A DNA stretch of 64,000 bases from Heterotrichella gracilis (taxonomy: Eukaryota > Sar > Xanthophyceae > Tribonematales > Xanthonemataceae). A program made the position numbers and the translations under genes. The notes below the pieces were generated by a model. The model was not told the origin of the DNA. It saw only the letters and a list, made by a program, of their open reading frames with translations, and did not search any database. Each line of letters opens with the position of its first letter. Positions within the stretch are counted from its first letter, which is position 1. This document shows positions 44,401 through 56,114 of the stretch, piece by piece. The stretch spans positions 62,001-126,000 of the forward strand of contig JAULBX010026829.1 of NCBI GenBank assembly GCA_032358255.1, written 5' to 3'.

Positions 44401-47400
44401 AGTTGAAGGGTTTGAGGTTTAGAGTTGAGGGCGAGGAGTTGGTGGTGGGTCAGGTCCCTGGGATGAGTGGTGTGCGGTGTGGGGGGTGGAGATGGGTAGT
44501 GGGGGTGATGGTGCAGGGTCTCCACGGATACTCCTATGGGGAGTGTGGCACTCCACTGGTGGCCATGATAGGGGCTGCCTGTGCACGGTGGCGCAGCATT
44601 TCCCCCACGGCCACGTCAACCCTGTCCAACAGGCAGCGTGCACAGGCCCTGCATGGCCTCCTGGTGTGGGGGGGTCCGCCGCAAGTATTACCCTACGACC
44701 ACCGACACAAAAGAACTCCCAAACAAACCCCACAAGGCGCCGAAACCCTGTTTATTGCACCACACCGCCACCCCGCACCTGTATTCCACCCTGCCCAGCA
44801 CATCAGCCATGTCCAGCAAGCTGCGTGCACGCTGCATGGCCTCCTGGTGGGGGGAGGCCAGCGCCTGCGCCTGCGCCTGGCTGGACCCAGGGGCTGGGGG
44901 TGCGGCTGCGGCGCATGTGGGGCAGAACCACTCATCGGTGGGCACCTCCTCCAGCGGGGGCACCAGGCAGTAGGTGTGGTACTCTGCAGGGGGGAAATTG
45001 TTATTGATTCAATACATCACTCTAATATGTGTTAAAATAAACACTGGTTGATTTGCAATTTCTCAAATAAGTGTTAAAATAAACACTTATTTGAGAAATT
45101 GCAAATCAACCAGTAATCAAGTAGTAACTTGAAACGCGACTAGAACCCACATCTAATCAAGTGTGAATATAGCGTTCACAGCAGATCCCCCCCCCCCCCC
45201 CTCTTCTCGTGGGCACCTCCTCAGGCAGTATGGTGGTGCTCTGCAAGGATCGAAGATGAACTGCATTATTAACCAGAATAACAACAAAACTGTGGCGTGG
45301 CCCTACCTGCATCGCATGAGTCGCACAGCAGCATGTGCTTGTCATCCCCGTTGTCCCAGCACGTGGTGCACCCCTCAAAGGGCTTCAGCGGCCTGCACAC
45401 CAAGACAGTGGGGTTTGGGTGTTATGTGGCAAGTGGTAAGGGTGGGTGTTGGGTGGCGGGTGCAAGTGGGCAAACAGTGCACAGCCTGTGATAGGGATGA
45501 CAAGAGACACCACACCTTATGTACCTACCCCTTATACCCCCAAAATATAAATTTCAAACCCTCAAACACTGCACCCTCGTTACTATGACTTTCTGCAACG
45601 CACATGTGCTTCTACAAAGCATTTGAATCACCCAAACCACACCAGTCCCTCCCCCCCTCCCTCCGCACCGCCGCACCCACCTCCCCTCCCCCTGCGACTG
45701 CTCCACCTCCCCGTCCTCCTCCCCCCCCTCCCCACCCACAGCCGCCAGCCCCTCCTCCAGCTTGGCCCCAATCGCATCCAGCACCTCCGCCACCCCCCCC
45801 TCCGCCATGCGCGCCCCAAAGTCTGTGCGCGTGGCCTTGCACACCGCCCGCCACAGGTCGGCCACAAAGCGCACATCTGAGGCAAACACCTCGATGCCAC
45901 TCTCAAACTGCTCGTAGAAGCCTGCGCAATTTTCACAGATTTACACTTGTTAAAAATTCCTGGAAGGTAAGCGCCTCATTGTATTTATGGTCAATCTGGC
46001 AGTTGAATCCGATTGCAAATATCACTGCAATTATCCTCCCCACATTGGATAACTCGTAGTATTATCAACAGTTCATGTTGGCTTTTTAATGAGTTCCTCT
46101 GTTGAAAAGTCCTGCTCCTCCTGAATTAATTAATTTCATTTCCATCACCGTTGTCAAACACCTCCAGTGCTCATAGCAGCTTGCAAATCTTGTGTGTACT
46201 TTGTCTACACCAACCTCCCCCCCCACCCCCCACCCCTCACCTCCCTGCAGCCTGTGCGCCACCAGCAGCAGGTCCAGGGGCCTGCCGCACTTGGTGGCGT
46301 AGGCGGCTACTTGGGCGTCAAAGCACAGCGCATGCACAGGGGGCTTGTCGCCGCCCTTCTGGTGGCTGTGGCGCTTGCCCTGCGGAGGGTGGGGGGTGGG
46401 GTGTATAGGGTGGGGGATAGCACAGCGGGTTGCCGAGGTTTTGGGGGCTGACAGCTGTCACTTGGGTTGGCACAAACCATGTGATCTGGGCATGTGGTGC
46501 ATGCCAAACCTTGTCATGTGCTGCGCGCCATGTGGCGTGATTACCCACGTGGATGTGGTGCAGACACCGGTGTCTCACAGGTGGATGGAAGTATTCCGCG
46601 CCAAATGGTAATACCATTAATCTGCAACCGCTAATTCACCTCACACCACTTCCAATCCCAGGGACCACCCGGTAGAATTTCCGCAAACCCGCCAACCCTG
46701 TCCTTCTCGCACCCACCTAGATGTGCAGCAGCTGGTTCAGGATACGCGCTTCCCATCGCCAAGAACCACCCCTTAGGGTTCTCATAAACCACCAACCCTA
46801 TACTTCTTGACCGCACCTTGGTCTGCAGCAGCTGGTTGAGGATGCGCCTGCAGCTAGCCGCCACATGCGCTCGGTGCTCGGGGGTGAGCGCGCCCCCCCC
46901 ACTGAGGCTGCGCAGCGCATCCAGCGCCGATGCAAGTGCACGCGCCTCGCCCCTGGCGCTGATGGCCTCACCGGCGGTGCCGCTGGCGTTCTGCGGGCAA
47001 GCACCAAGGGGAGTAAGATAGGGTGGGTGGGCTGGGATCAGGCTGCACAACCTTACTGTGCCAAGTGATATAAACAGTAGATTTGTAGTTTGATGTTGTT
47101 GAAAAGAATGGAGGACATTACGACGTCACACATGTCATAGGCACAACACCAAAGGACAAAATGGTGTACCCGCGCTCAACCCATCCGCAAGGGGGCAAAA
47201 GGGAAAAGTGATTTGCCACCTACCCACGGGAGCGTGGCGATGCCCGACCTCAGGTCCGCTGGGGCAATCCCCGTGCACAGGTGGTGCAGCAGCACGTACG
47301 GGTCCAGGATGCCAAAGGGGGAGTACACGCCCGGCAGGGAGTTAATGGCTGGCTCCACCCCACCACTGGAGTCGGTTTCCTTCACCACTCGCGCCAGGGC

Positions 47401-50400
47401 GCTGAGCATGATGTAGCGTCGTGCCGCCTCCTGCCACGTGTCGGCCTGCAAAAGAAAGCAGTTTTTTTCGGACGAAACGCATTCTTTTTATATACATTGT
47501 TACATCATGTCCACATGCACATAACTCCCATTAACGCATACAACTTGCACTACAGTGGTCCTGGGCACAGAATTGGGATCGCCAGCACAATATTTCTAAT
47601 TTAGTTAAATTTCTGAGTATGTGAGAAAAGTTTTTTTTTTCTGATTTTGGTTGAGCCAGAAATAAGGTCACCCACCCCCACCATTCCTTAACCACACCTT
47701 GATGACCGGCAGCGCCGCCCTGACCTCCCCCTTGCGCACATCCGCAGACATGGCCACCGCCGCATCCACACCCGTGTTGAACGCCTCCTCCACCAGCATG
47801 TCGGTGAGCGCCACAAACAGGTTGGTGGCGGCATTGTAGCCGTCGGAGCCGTCGCTGGGGTCTGCCAGCGAGGCCGCCAGCTCGTCTAGGGTTGGCAAGG
47901 GTTTGAGGTCGAGGGGCTGCTGGAAGCGGCCGGCAAACTCCCATGCCTGCGGGTTGGGAGGGGAGCACAGGGGGTGAAGGCAGGCGCTAGGGTTTGGGTA
48001 GGGAAGACAAGGGTTTGAGGTTGAGCGATTGCTGGAAGCGGCCGGCAAAGTCCCATGCCTGCAAGGGGTGACAGGCGGATTATTACCCAAGAGTCAGGAC
48101 AGGCTTTCTATTTGAAAATCCCATGCCCAGAAGGCGCAGAAGAATGCCCTAGAGTGACGAACCACAGCCCAAAGTCCAGCGCTGCACCCAGATTACACGT
48201 ACCAATGTCCTCATACATCCAATTTAATTCTCAATTAACATTTATTCTTCTACATGTTAACTATTTTCTGCATGTTTACTATTTTCTGCGGCACGGCCTC
48301 ACCTCCAGCACTGCGCCCATGTGCCCCGCCCCCAGCACCCCCCCCGCAATCTCACGCGCAGCGGGAGGCGCAGCCCCCACACCAGGCAGCAGCGCCTCAT
48401 CCACCATCAGGCTCCCCCCTCCACCACCGCCCGCCGCGCCCCCCTTGGCGCGCGCCGCCTCCCGCTCCAGTTGCGCCAGCTGGCGCTGCCGCTCCTTTTC
48501 CTGCGCCTCCGCTGCCCTCTTTTGGGCTTTTTCCACCATGCGCAGGCGCCTGTCCTCGTCGTGCTCCACCTGGCGCACCATGCGCTCAAGCAGCTGCGAC
48601 AGGGGAAGGTGGTTGAGCAAGGCACTATTAATTGCCTGAATCAGAGTTTTGGCGGGTCAGGCATTTTTCTCATTTATTACCTAAGGCTTCTTAGCGCATG
48701 TGCCCTTCCTCGTCAAACGTCAACCTGACATTGCATGACACACCCTCTTTCTTTTAGTGTTTGTTTTTCAAAAAAAGACTATTCATTTCACGTTAAACCT
48801 GCTTCAATAGCCCTCAGGTGCAGTGGCTTGGTTAGGGTTAGGGCGACATTGCCAGGGTGCTGTAGTGCGCCACACCCGCAGCTGCAGTCATTCCCCTACT
48901 CTACATGTCAGGCCGCACCCCACCCCCCACCCCCCACCCCCGCACCTTGGCCACCACTCCCCCCGCCTTGGCATCCGAGACAGGCTCTGGCGGTGCGGCG
49001 GGTGCCTTGGGCCCCCCTTTCAGCTGAAGGCCCCCACCGGCGCCAAATGTGAGCTGCATTTGGCCCTGGGGAGAAGAAAAGGGGGGTTGTGAGTGGCTGG
49101 GGGTGAGTCGGGGCAAGGAGAATAAAACTTAAAAACTTTTCAAGTTTTAAGGAGTATTATGTGCATTAATTTTTTCCCCTACTACTGCCTCTTCGTGCAC
49201 ATTAAAATTATTGTATTTTAATGGCCCGCCTGTGGTTCCTCCCCGTTTGTTTTCACAAGGGGGATAAACCTCAGGGCAGAAGCAGCAGTGCGCGCGCGGG
49301 AAAGTCGTTCGCTATATATCGACTTGGGTGTTGCGGTCGGACAAGCTGAAGTTATGGGTGCGTTGGGTCACGGGACCTAATTCTGCTCAGTCAACATCCC
49401 GGAAATGTTGCACATTTGCGAGACCCCCTCGATTTTTTTAATATTAAAAAATCATTTCCTGGCAAAGTTTTCGGGTCCTACTGGTATTTTCGTAGTTTGT
49501 ATTATTACCATAGGTCGGGGCAGCATGCAGCGCCACCTGTGAGCCTGCGATCAAATGTGCACATAGGCGTGCAAGAAATGCAACCAATTGTGTCAAAAAC
49601 GATGGCCCTTTCTTGCAGCCATGTCGCTGTATTATTGTTACTTTTTTCATAACTGTCCAGTGTGCCCTGTGCCTTCTTGCCTCCAAACCCCCTGTGCCCA
49701 CCCCCCCTAATGGCATTACTTTCTTGTATTTTTGCTCCCATACCTGCACCTGCGTCTTCTTGCCTCCTTTCCCTCCCTTGGACCCCCCTGCACCCGCCCC
49801 TGCCGCTGCCGAGGCCGGCCTCTTTGCCTGAGGCTTGGCGTCTTTAGCCCCTGCCTTGGCCGCCTTGCCAGCTGGCGCATCCTCGCGCTTGCGCTTGGGC
49901 GTGGGCTGCGCAAGGGTGGTAGGAATTTGGTAAGAGATAATGGGTGTATAAGTACAAGCACATTGTTAAACCGGTGAATAGGCCATGGCGCTGGGTGGAT
50001 CATATAGCCAAGAAGCTGCGTGTCTTTACTTACGAAGGGGTAGGGTCGAGGAAACCCACGCCGCTGCCATCATGACTCGTGTGTGCACGTTCAGGTGGAG
50101 AGGTGGTTGGACAGCTAGCTGTAGCTACATGCGATCCCGCAGTACAGCCCGGTGAGCAGCCAGCCTTGCCCGTGCGCCGCAAACCCTAAACCCTACACCC
50201 AGGGGTCGAGGGTGGCCCACCACCCTACCCACTGGCCTTGACATGCTGCTAAACCCTAACCCTTAGGCTGTAACCCCAGACCCTAGACCCTACACCCTGT
50301 GGTCGAGGGTGGCCGCACCCACCTGTCCGCTGGCCTTGAGGTGCTGCTCCCTTTCCTTTGAAAGCTTCTTCCCCTTGGCCTCCCACGTCCCCTCCTGAGC

Positions 50401-53301
50401 AACAAACTTGTACCTCCCAAGCTCCTCAGTCCCTGGCAGGGCCTCAATCAGCTGAAGCACACGCACATCGCCCAGGCCAAACTTCTCCACCCCCCACACA
50501 CCCGCTAGCTGTGCCTTAGCTAGGGCGGCGGTCACGGGTGGGGGGAGGGTGGGGGTGGGGGGTGGGGGTGGGGGCGCGGAGGTGGAGGGGGCTGCGGCTG
50601 GTGGGGGATGCTTGGGCTGCGGGGAGGCGGCGTGCGATGTGAGGCGGTGGTTAGGGTTTGGGGTGGACTCTGGGTGAAGCCCTATGCATTGTGGGTGCCG
50701 TTCTAACCTTCAGGCAGATGTTGCTCTTGTATGCCTCTCCGAGATCGGAAATCGCTTTGCAACAAGAGCCACAAATGCAACCGCATTGGAGCGGCATCCC
50801 AAATGGTTCAAACTCTCCCAAACAAACTCCCTTTTTCCCCCTCACTCGACCCAATCCTCCCAACCCCACACTGAACCCCCACCTGTGGTTGCCCATTGCA
50901 TGCATCCCCCTTGCCAGGCTGGTTCTCCTTCTCAGCGGAACAGGAGGCGGGCTCAAGCGTGAGGTCAACTCGACTGCCTGTCCGCTGCAGCGCCGCCACC
51001 TGGCGCCACACCTCCACGGGACTGCTGCCACTGGCCACATCCTGCGTAGCATGTCATGTAATGAAAATGTGACATGGCGTGCTTTGATGCGGTTACAGGT
51101 GAATTATGTGATGGGGTGGAATGAATCAGGATGGGTGAGCGCTGCCACCTGCAGCACAAAATGGAATGGACGGGATAGAATGCCGATGCAATAGGTGCGG
51201 GGTGGAATGCCACACGGGCGCCACCATGCACATTGCATCCTTCACGCCAAAACCTAAACCCTACCTTAAACCCTATTTCAGCATTTGCTTTTACAAATTT
51301 TATTTTTTGTGCAGGGTGCCAGTGTGAGGGTCCAGCCACATGCACGCCGGTACCACACATACGCCAAACCCTAAACCCTAAACCCTGTGACAGGCTACAG
51401 CCACATGCGCACGCACCACTGGCACTAGAGAGTCGGGGGTTTGTAGGCCGACAGCAAACTGTGGCGCTGCGCCCCCATCCCTGATCTCGCTCACGAATGT
51501 GCACCCGCTGGCCTCGTCTTTCCACAGCGCGCGCAGCCCCAGGGGCCAGATGGCGCCTTCGGTGTGGTAGCCTGGCCGCTGGTCGATGGTGCCCACACTG
51601 CAGTGGGAGGGATAAGGGTTGGGTTGCGGGTTTGGGCAGTGGGAGGGATAAGGGTTGGGTTGCGGGTTTGGCCAGAGGGTGTGAGGGAATCCGGAAGTGG
51701 TAATCCGTTGCAGGGTGTGTTCTTTGGGAGGGGGGATGTGGCATGCTTTCTCTGTACTGAGTTGCTAAGGGGTCATGGCACTGAATGCACAGTGTCATCA
51801 ACCGCAGCCATTCACCCAATGCATCATGGCCGCCATGCGCGCATTGTACCGCAATTGTTCAACTAAGTGATCACGTGTGGATCTGACATGAGGCCTACCC
51901 TGCCCACATGGCCACTAGGGCACTGCCAGGCAGCGCAAGCGGCAGCGCCACCCCATGCTTTTACTAATGGAACATTGGCGATGCTCACGCCGCCCAATGC
52001 AGAACGATTCCCACCAATGCAACCAACCTGCCCCTGAACAGGGTGCGCATGGAGTCACACTGCACACATACCTTGCCACCGTGACACCGCCAGGCAGCGC
52101 AAGCGGTATGGCCAGCCCATGCTTTTCAGCCAGCGCCTTGGACTGCGCATGCGCGTCGGCCTTGCTCATGGCGAATGGCTTCTCCTTGTCCTCCACTAGT
52201 CCCAGGGACCGAGCCACCTGCAGGGACACACGGATCAAATTTTACTCTTACTTGTTCATTCATTCTTTCTTGAATTTCGTGATATCCTTTGTTGCTTAGA
52301 CTTGTCCCCGATCATGTTGCCCCAGCAATCAAATGAAGGTATAAAAACGCGAAATGCAGACTGTAAAGGCATGCAAGCAGAATCCCTCCTACTCCTTCAA
52401 TCAGTCCTAAGCACCATCTTCAGGCCATGCAGAAATGGCTCAGCATGCACAGCGCGCGTGGCGCCGCAATGGCATGGCGCCACGCCACATCTATGCAGTG
52501 CAGCAAGGTGAATAATCTTGGGTGCAGTGCCCCTGCGTACCTCCAGCCTTGACCTGTAGCGGTGGCCCTGAGCATCGAAGTAGTACTGCGGCACCACAAA
52601 AAGGCACTCGTAAGTCAGCCACCTACCACTCCCCCTATGTGCAAATGCGCCAAGGCAGTGTATGCGAATGCTGCAAATCCACAGGTGAGCCTAGGAGTGT
52701 CATGCAAGTCCAGCGCTGTATGCAGGTATTGTTTTTGCCCATGCATGGGGCAGTCCAGCAGATTTGCGTTACAAAACCACAAGATGTCAAGCCCAGCCCA
52801 GCTGAAGGGATACTACACTGTGGCGGAGTACACCAAACTAGAAGATGGCAACCATGCTTTTCTCCTTGCCACGTACCGCGTCAGAGGTGCCTGCAGAGGT
52901 CCCTTCCTTCCTGTGCTTGATCTCACACCTCCAGCTGTTGTCCCACGTGCCACCTGCGCGGCATGACAACCCCAGTGAGCTGGTCGGCACTGGTTACAGG
53001 CTGCAACAGCGCTCCAGTGGCACTGGTTTAGGCTGCAGCAGCGTGCGGGTGGCGCTGCTATTGGTGCAGTGCGTGGCCCTCAAGGTGGCTGAGTCATGAC
53101 ATGGGTGGGCGCGCAGTAGGCCACCGTCTGATCTTACAAGTGTGTGAACGAGCCACACCGTGGAAAAGGCCCAGTGCAGGCTGCAGTGTGCGCCATGCAG
53201 GGTTGTTGGCAATAGAGAAAGGTGGTGGGTAATGAGAGCCCACCTTTTGACTCCACAAAGGCTTTGAGGCGCTCCAACAGCTCAGCCTCAGTCACCTTTG
53301 C
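41403..53301 (-). CDS. MBD9-like chromatin protein: MBD, FYRN/FYRC, DDT, WHIM-like and PHD domains (5' end incomplete)
   Basis: Minus-strand exons followed: 53301-53244, 52953-52877, 52585-52541, 52217-52072, 51597-51417, 51041-50883, 50616-50323, 49905-49744, 49065-48946, 48593-48303, 47946-47698, 47445-47224, 46990-46817, 46379-46241, 45921-45681, 45392-45307, 44983-44779, 44371-44176, 44005-43821, 43530-43365, 43088-42888, 42656-42365, 42258-42007, 41737-41403; about 1490 aa plus a missing N-terminus. Domains in order: methyl-CpG-binding (TWDNSWRCEI…YYFDAQGHRYRSRLEV), FYRN (YHTEGAIWPLG), FYRC (FGLGDVRVLQLIEALPG), NLS-like PKRKR, Arg/Glu coiled coil, DDT (AWEFAGRFQQPLDL), PHD (Cys-x2-Cys…MLLCDSCDAEYHTYC…WFCPTC), WHIM-type (SECLGSDRHGNRYW), acidic tail. 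This set matches plant MBD9, which links to ISWI and SWR1 remodelling complexes. The first exon was not found; the phase at 53301 demands one upstream. A bromodomain was not seen. Confidence 0.8.
43490..43600 (-). repeat. Exon-start duplication in the MBD gene (WHIM exon)
   Basis: TGGTCAAACTGGGGGAAGCTGCCCGCTATCCAGTACCTG and GTGGCAAAACTGGGGGACGCTGCCCGCTACCCAGTACCTA stand side by side. The first is the start of exon 43530-43365, the second its upstream copy. A third weaker trace follows GGGTTTGGGGT near 43640. Confidence 0.85.
45044..45113. repeat. Perfect 32-bp palindrome with 6-nt loop in an MBD-gene intron
   Basis: Left arm 45044-45075 (begins CTGGTTGATTTGCAATTTCT) is the exact reverse complement of right arm 45082-45113; the loop is AAAATA. 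The part GTGTTAAAATAAACACT is repeated once more just to the left (about 45029-45045). AT-rich, unlike its GC-rich surroundings. It lies in the intron between exons 45392-45307 and 44983-44779. Confidence 0.95.
46725..46860 (-). repeat. Exon-end duplication in the MBD gene
   Basis: GTGCAGCAGCTGGTTCAGGATACGCGC (about 46727) repeats the end of exon 46990-46817 (GTCTGCAGCAGCTGGTTGAGGATGCGCC). The flanking CACC / CCTTAGGGTTCTCATAAACCACCAACCC segments are shared as well. Confidence 0.75.
47880..48065 (-). repeat. Duplicated start of the DDT exon
   Basis: GGCAAGGGTTTGAGGTCGAGGGGCTGCTGGAAGCGGCCGGCAAACTCCCATGCCTGC (first copy, joined to the open frame) recurs at about 48008-48062 with few changes. 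Both copies carry a CTGCA acceptor. Confidence 0.88.
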
Positions 53302-54772
53302 CTGCACAGGGGGCAAGAGCAATTAAAAATCCCTGGGATCAAACAAGGCACTTCCTGAAAGCCGTACAACTGCTGTGGCAACTGACATGCAACCCCATCG
53401 AAGGGAGCTCTGCTCGTTGTATCTACACATCCCTGTTGGCACCAGACGGATTTTTCCTAGATGTTTTTTTCCAATTCAGTATCAGTATGCATGGTCACAC
53501 AAAACGCCCGAGCGTCGACAGGTACGAGAGCAGTTAACAAGCTTCTCTAGAGTGAACATTTGGTTGCAACGCCACGCGATTGGACCACAAAATGCATGCT
53601 GTAATACGCTGGGACTCGTTAGGGTGCACACAACAGCTGTTGCGCTTAACACAGCCAACAAGGGCCTGGCCGTTCCAGCAACTGCACAGGGCAGCCACAC
53701 ACCTTCAAAGGGCTAGGAAGGGGTGACGGGGCTGGCTGCGACATGTTGGAATAGCTGCTCACTCCATAAGCAGCAGCTGTGGTGGATCGCTCGACGCCCC
53801 GCCGGCGTCTGTTCTAATAGCCGGTCAGTAACCGCAGTGGCTTTCTAAGATGAGTACACGACGCAGAACCACACGCCCAAATGGCTGTACAGATCAGGTT
53901 TGCCCTGTGTTCTTTGGAAGTTTTGAACGCTCGCCACAAAGTTGCCGCCAAATTTTTGAACCATCCCGCCGACTCCACCGTCAGCGGGCGGCGCCCAGCT
54001 GTTAATTTTCCCTAACCCTGGGTTAGGGTTTTGAAAGACGGAAGGGAACAGTGACTGCTGCCAATGGCAGAGCTTGGTGGTCCATGGCGAGAGTAGGCTG
54101 GCATCAGATAATACTCCCCAGCACTGCAGTCTGAGAGCGCTCATCCTCTAGCACTATTTAATTAACTCTTCCCTCGATTTACAGAGCTTATCGCGCAACT
54201 CACAAGACCCTAGTCTAGGGCCTACAGCGCCCACGTAATGCCTGCGAATAGGGCTTTGCAACCCATGCCACCCTTGCATGCATGGCATCCACTGTCAGCA
54301 CTGACTGATTGTACTTCCAAAACTGTGTAAGCAAAGCAACACACAAAGCCTTGCACCCATCAAATCTGACCCCTCAAATCTTGAAGCTCAAAACCCAGCA
54401 CGCACGCACACAGCACGGCCCCCTGCACTTGCCCAGCCCATCTTGCAGTGGTACTCAGCATCAAGCGCAGGCCCCCACCTGGCTGCCCACCCAGCTTCCT
54501 AGCCTCCTTCATCTCAACCACACTCTGCTTGCACTTGCTGAGTGACAAAGCCAGATGATGGAGCACAATGCCCGCCATATCGCCCGCACAGGAGGAGCTT
54601 GCCGCGTTGCTTCAAATCTCACCTCGCGCTCGCCAGGAGCCAGCGAGCGCCCTCCCTGCACTTCCCAGCCGACACCAGAAACACCCAAGTCCCCAAGTTC
54701 CTGCTCGAATCACAGCCACAAGGCCCGCAGGCGCAGCTGCTCTTCCACTCATGTGGGCACCCCGCCTCAGGC
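53302..54772. other. Upstream region of the MBD gene
   Basis: At least one more 5' exon of the MBD gene must lie here or nearby. A minus-strand ATG frame at 54144-53845 (99 aa) is open and ends near donor-like sites, but it has no motif. The right part holds the 3' UTR of the glutathione transferase gene. Confidence 0.5.
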
Positions 54773-55822
54773 TCAGGCGCCCATCACCATCCTCACGCCA
54801 GCGACCCCGGTGGCCACCATCAGGACCAGCAGCGACAGGTTAGCAACTGCTGAGCCCGCAAAGCGCTTGTTGGGCTCGCCGGTGGAGTACCCCGCCGCGT
54901 ACATCACCCGCCCGATGGCCCACAGCACGCCCAGCACGGCGGCCGTGAGTGGGTAGCGCGTGGACAGCAGCAGCTGCAGGGCGAGGGCCTGGGGGAGGGT
55001 CTCCAGGCAGTTTTGGTGCGCGCGCTGCGTGCAGTTGAACTTGAGCGCCTCCTCGCTGTCGCCGGTGGCGTACATTGTGGGGTAGGGCACGTTGCTGCAA
55101 GGGACACAGTTGGATATAAAGTTCTTGAAGGACAGGGAATTGGCGGATTGAGGTGCTCTGGCATGTCAGCAGGCGGTTCATCGAAGATCACGGTCAACCA
55201 ACCTGCATGTGCCACTCTACTGTGTCCTAGCAATGCTTATACCATTCCTCAGTGGGTGAAACTGGTTGGGGTCACCATACAGCGCCACGCTGAGGCCCAC
55301 CATAGGCACCAAACACGCTGGCTTGTGCACCACATCACGGACGCGTGCAGGCCCCAGCCATCATACATCAGCATTGCCAATCCCACATCGACCTCCAATG
55401 CCCATGCAGTGTGCATACTCACTATGTCCTGCGCGCTTTTGACACCAAGACCCCCAGATACTGTGTGACGAAGGAGGTGAAAGCCACAGATCCCAGGACA
55501 TACCTGCACAGACAGATGTATCGTTGACGTCAAGCGGAGAAGGGTTTTGGTGGAAAGCTTGACACCCAAAAACTACTTCCAGCCACAAAGCAATCAGTGG
55601 CGTTTACCGAGTGTGCACAGTGCTGAGCATGCTATGCATGCATCGCCCGAGTATGCATGCATGCATCCACCACAGTGGCACGCACCCATACTCGGGAGCA
55701 AGCGTCATGCCGACAGCAGAGACCTTCAAGGTAGCCCTGCGGCCTCTATGCAGAGCTACATGGCGGGTCGCCAGCGGCTTGCTGTGGTAGAAAGTGGCTG
55801 TCGATGGCAGTGCCTGCATCAT
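54773..55822 (-). CDS. Microsomal glutathione S-transferase 3 (MAPEG family)
   Basis: Three minus-strand exons: 55822-55686, 55503-55423, 55094-54773; 179 aa, with exact phase fit. MAPEG proteins are small four-helix membrane enzymes; the MGST3 branch conjugates glutathione to, or reduces, lipid hydroperoxides in the ER and related membranes. Family hallmarks are APEYGYVLGS at the first helix, VSKARRTYNVPYPTMYA, the signature FNCTQRAHQN, and GRVMYAAGYSTGEP. The core aligns end to end with MGST3. The N-terminus has an extra basic, Ser/Thr-rich stretch of about 40 residues (MMQALPSTATFYHSKPLA…) that looks like an organelle transit peptide. The start is the first ATG of a Met pair; the frame is open further upstream without a convincing start. 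The neighbour at 56115 is divergent. Confidence 0.93.
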
Positions 55823-56114
55823 GGCTGGAGGTACGTTCGTGAGGAGGAGGAGGAGGCTGTGATCGTTGATCCTGGACAAACCTTGCGAGCAGAGTCTATT
55901 TGGTTGAGAGAGAATAGGGTGCTGCTGCTTTATGAAGCCATTAGGGCAGGCCTCGCCCGGACAAGTGCTGTGCAAGAACCTTTCTCCAGTGCCTGCATGC
56001 ATGTGGCGAAAACTTGCGAGGGTAAAAGCCTGTTTCCCTGGTTCAGTCATATCGGTTGTACTGGTAGTCCCTGCATCATCAGCCTTTGTAGCCCTCCACC
56101 TTTACCTGCCAACC
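55823..56114. promoter_or_regulatory. Short divergent intergenic region (bidirectional promoter)
   Basis: Only 292 bases separate the start codons of the MGST3 gene (-) and the DUF2358-like gene (+). Both promoters and 5' leaders must fit here. TGCATGCA occurs at 56152, just inside the + gene, and at 55635 in the first intron of the - gene. Confidence 0.6.

Noticed and set aside
44560-44680. Extra exon of the MBD gene (HQEAMQ-like segment)
   Set aside because: It is a decayed copy of exon 44983-44779 and soon hits a stop; it belongs to the exon-edge duplications.
45183-45202. Poly-C run as a functional element
   Set aside because: Simple homopolymer within an intron; also prone to sequencing error.
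53845-54144. 99-aa minus-strand ATG frame as the first exon of the MBD gene
   Set aside because: No MBD-related motif, and no donor that clearly joins in phase with the exon at 53301. Kept only as a possibility.
55823-56050. Longer N-terminus for MGST3
   Set aside because: The upstream frame overlaps the divergent promoter and lacks an ATG that would beat the Met-Met start at 55822.
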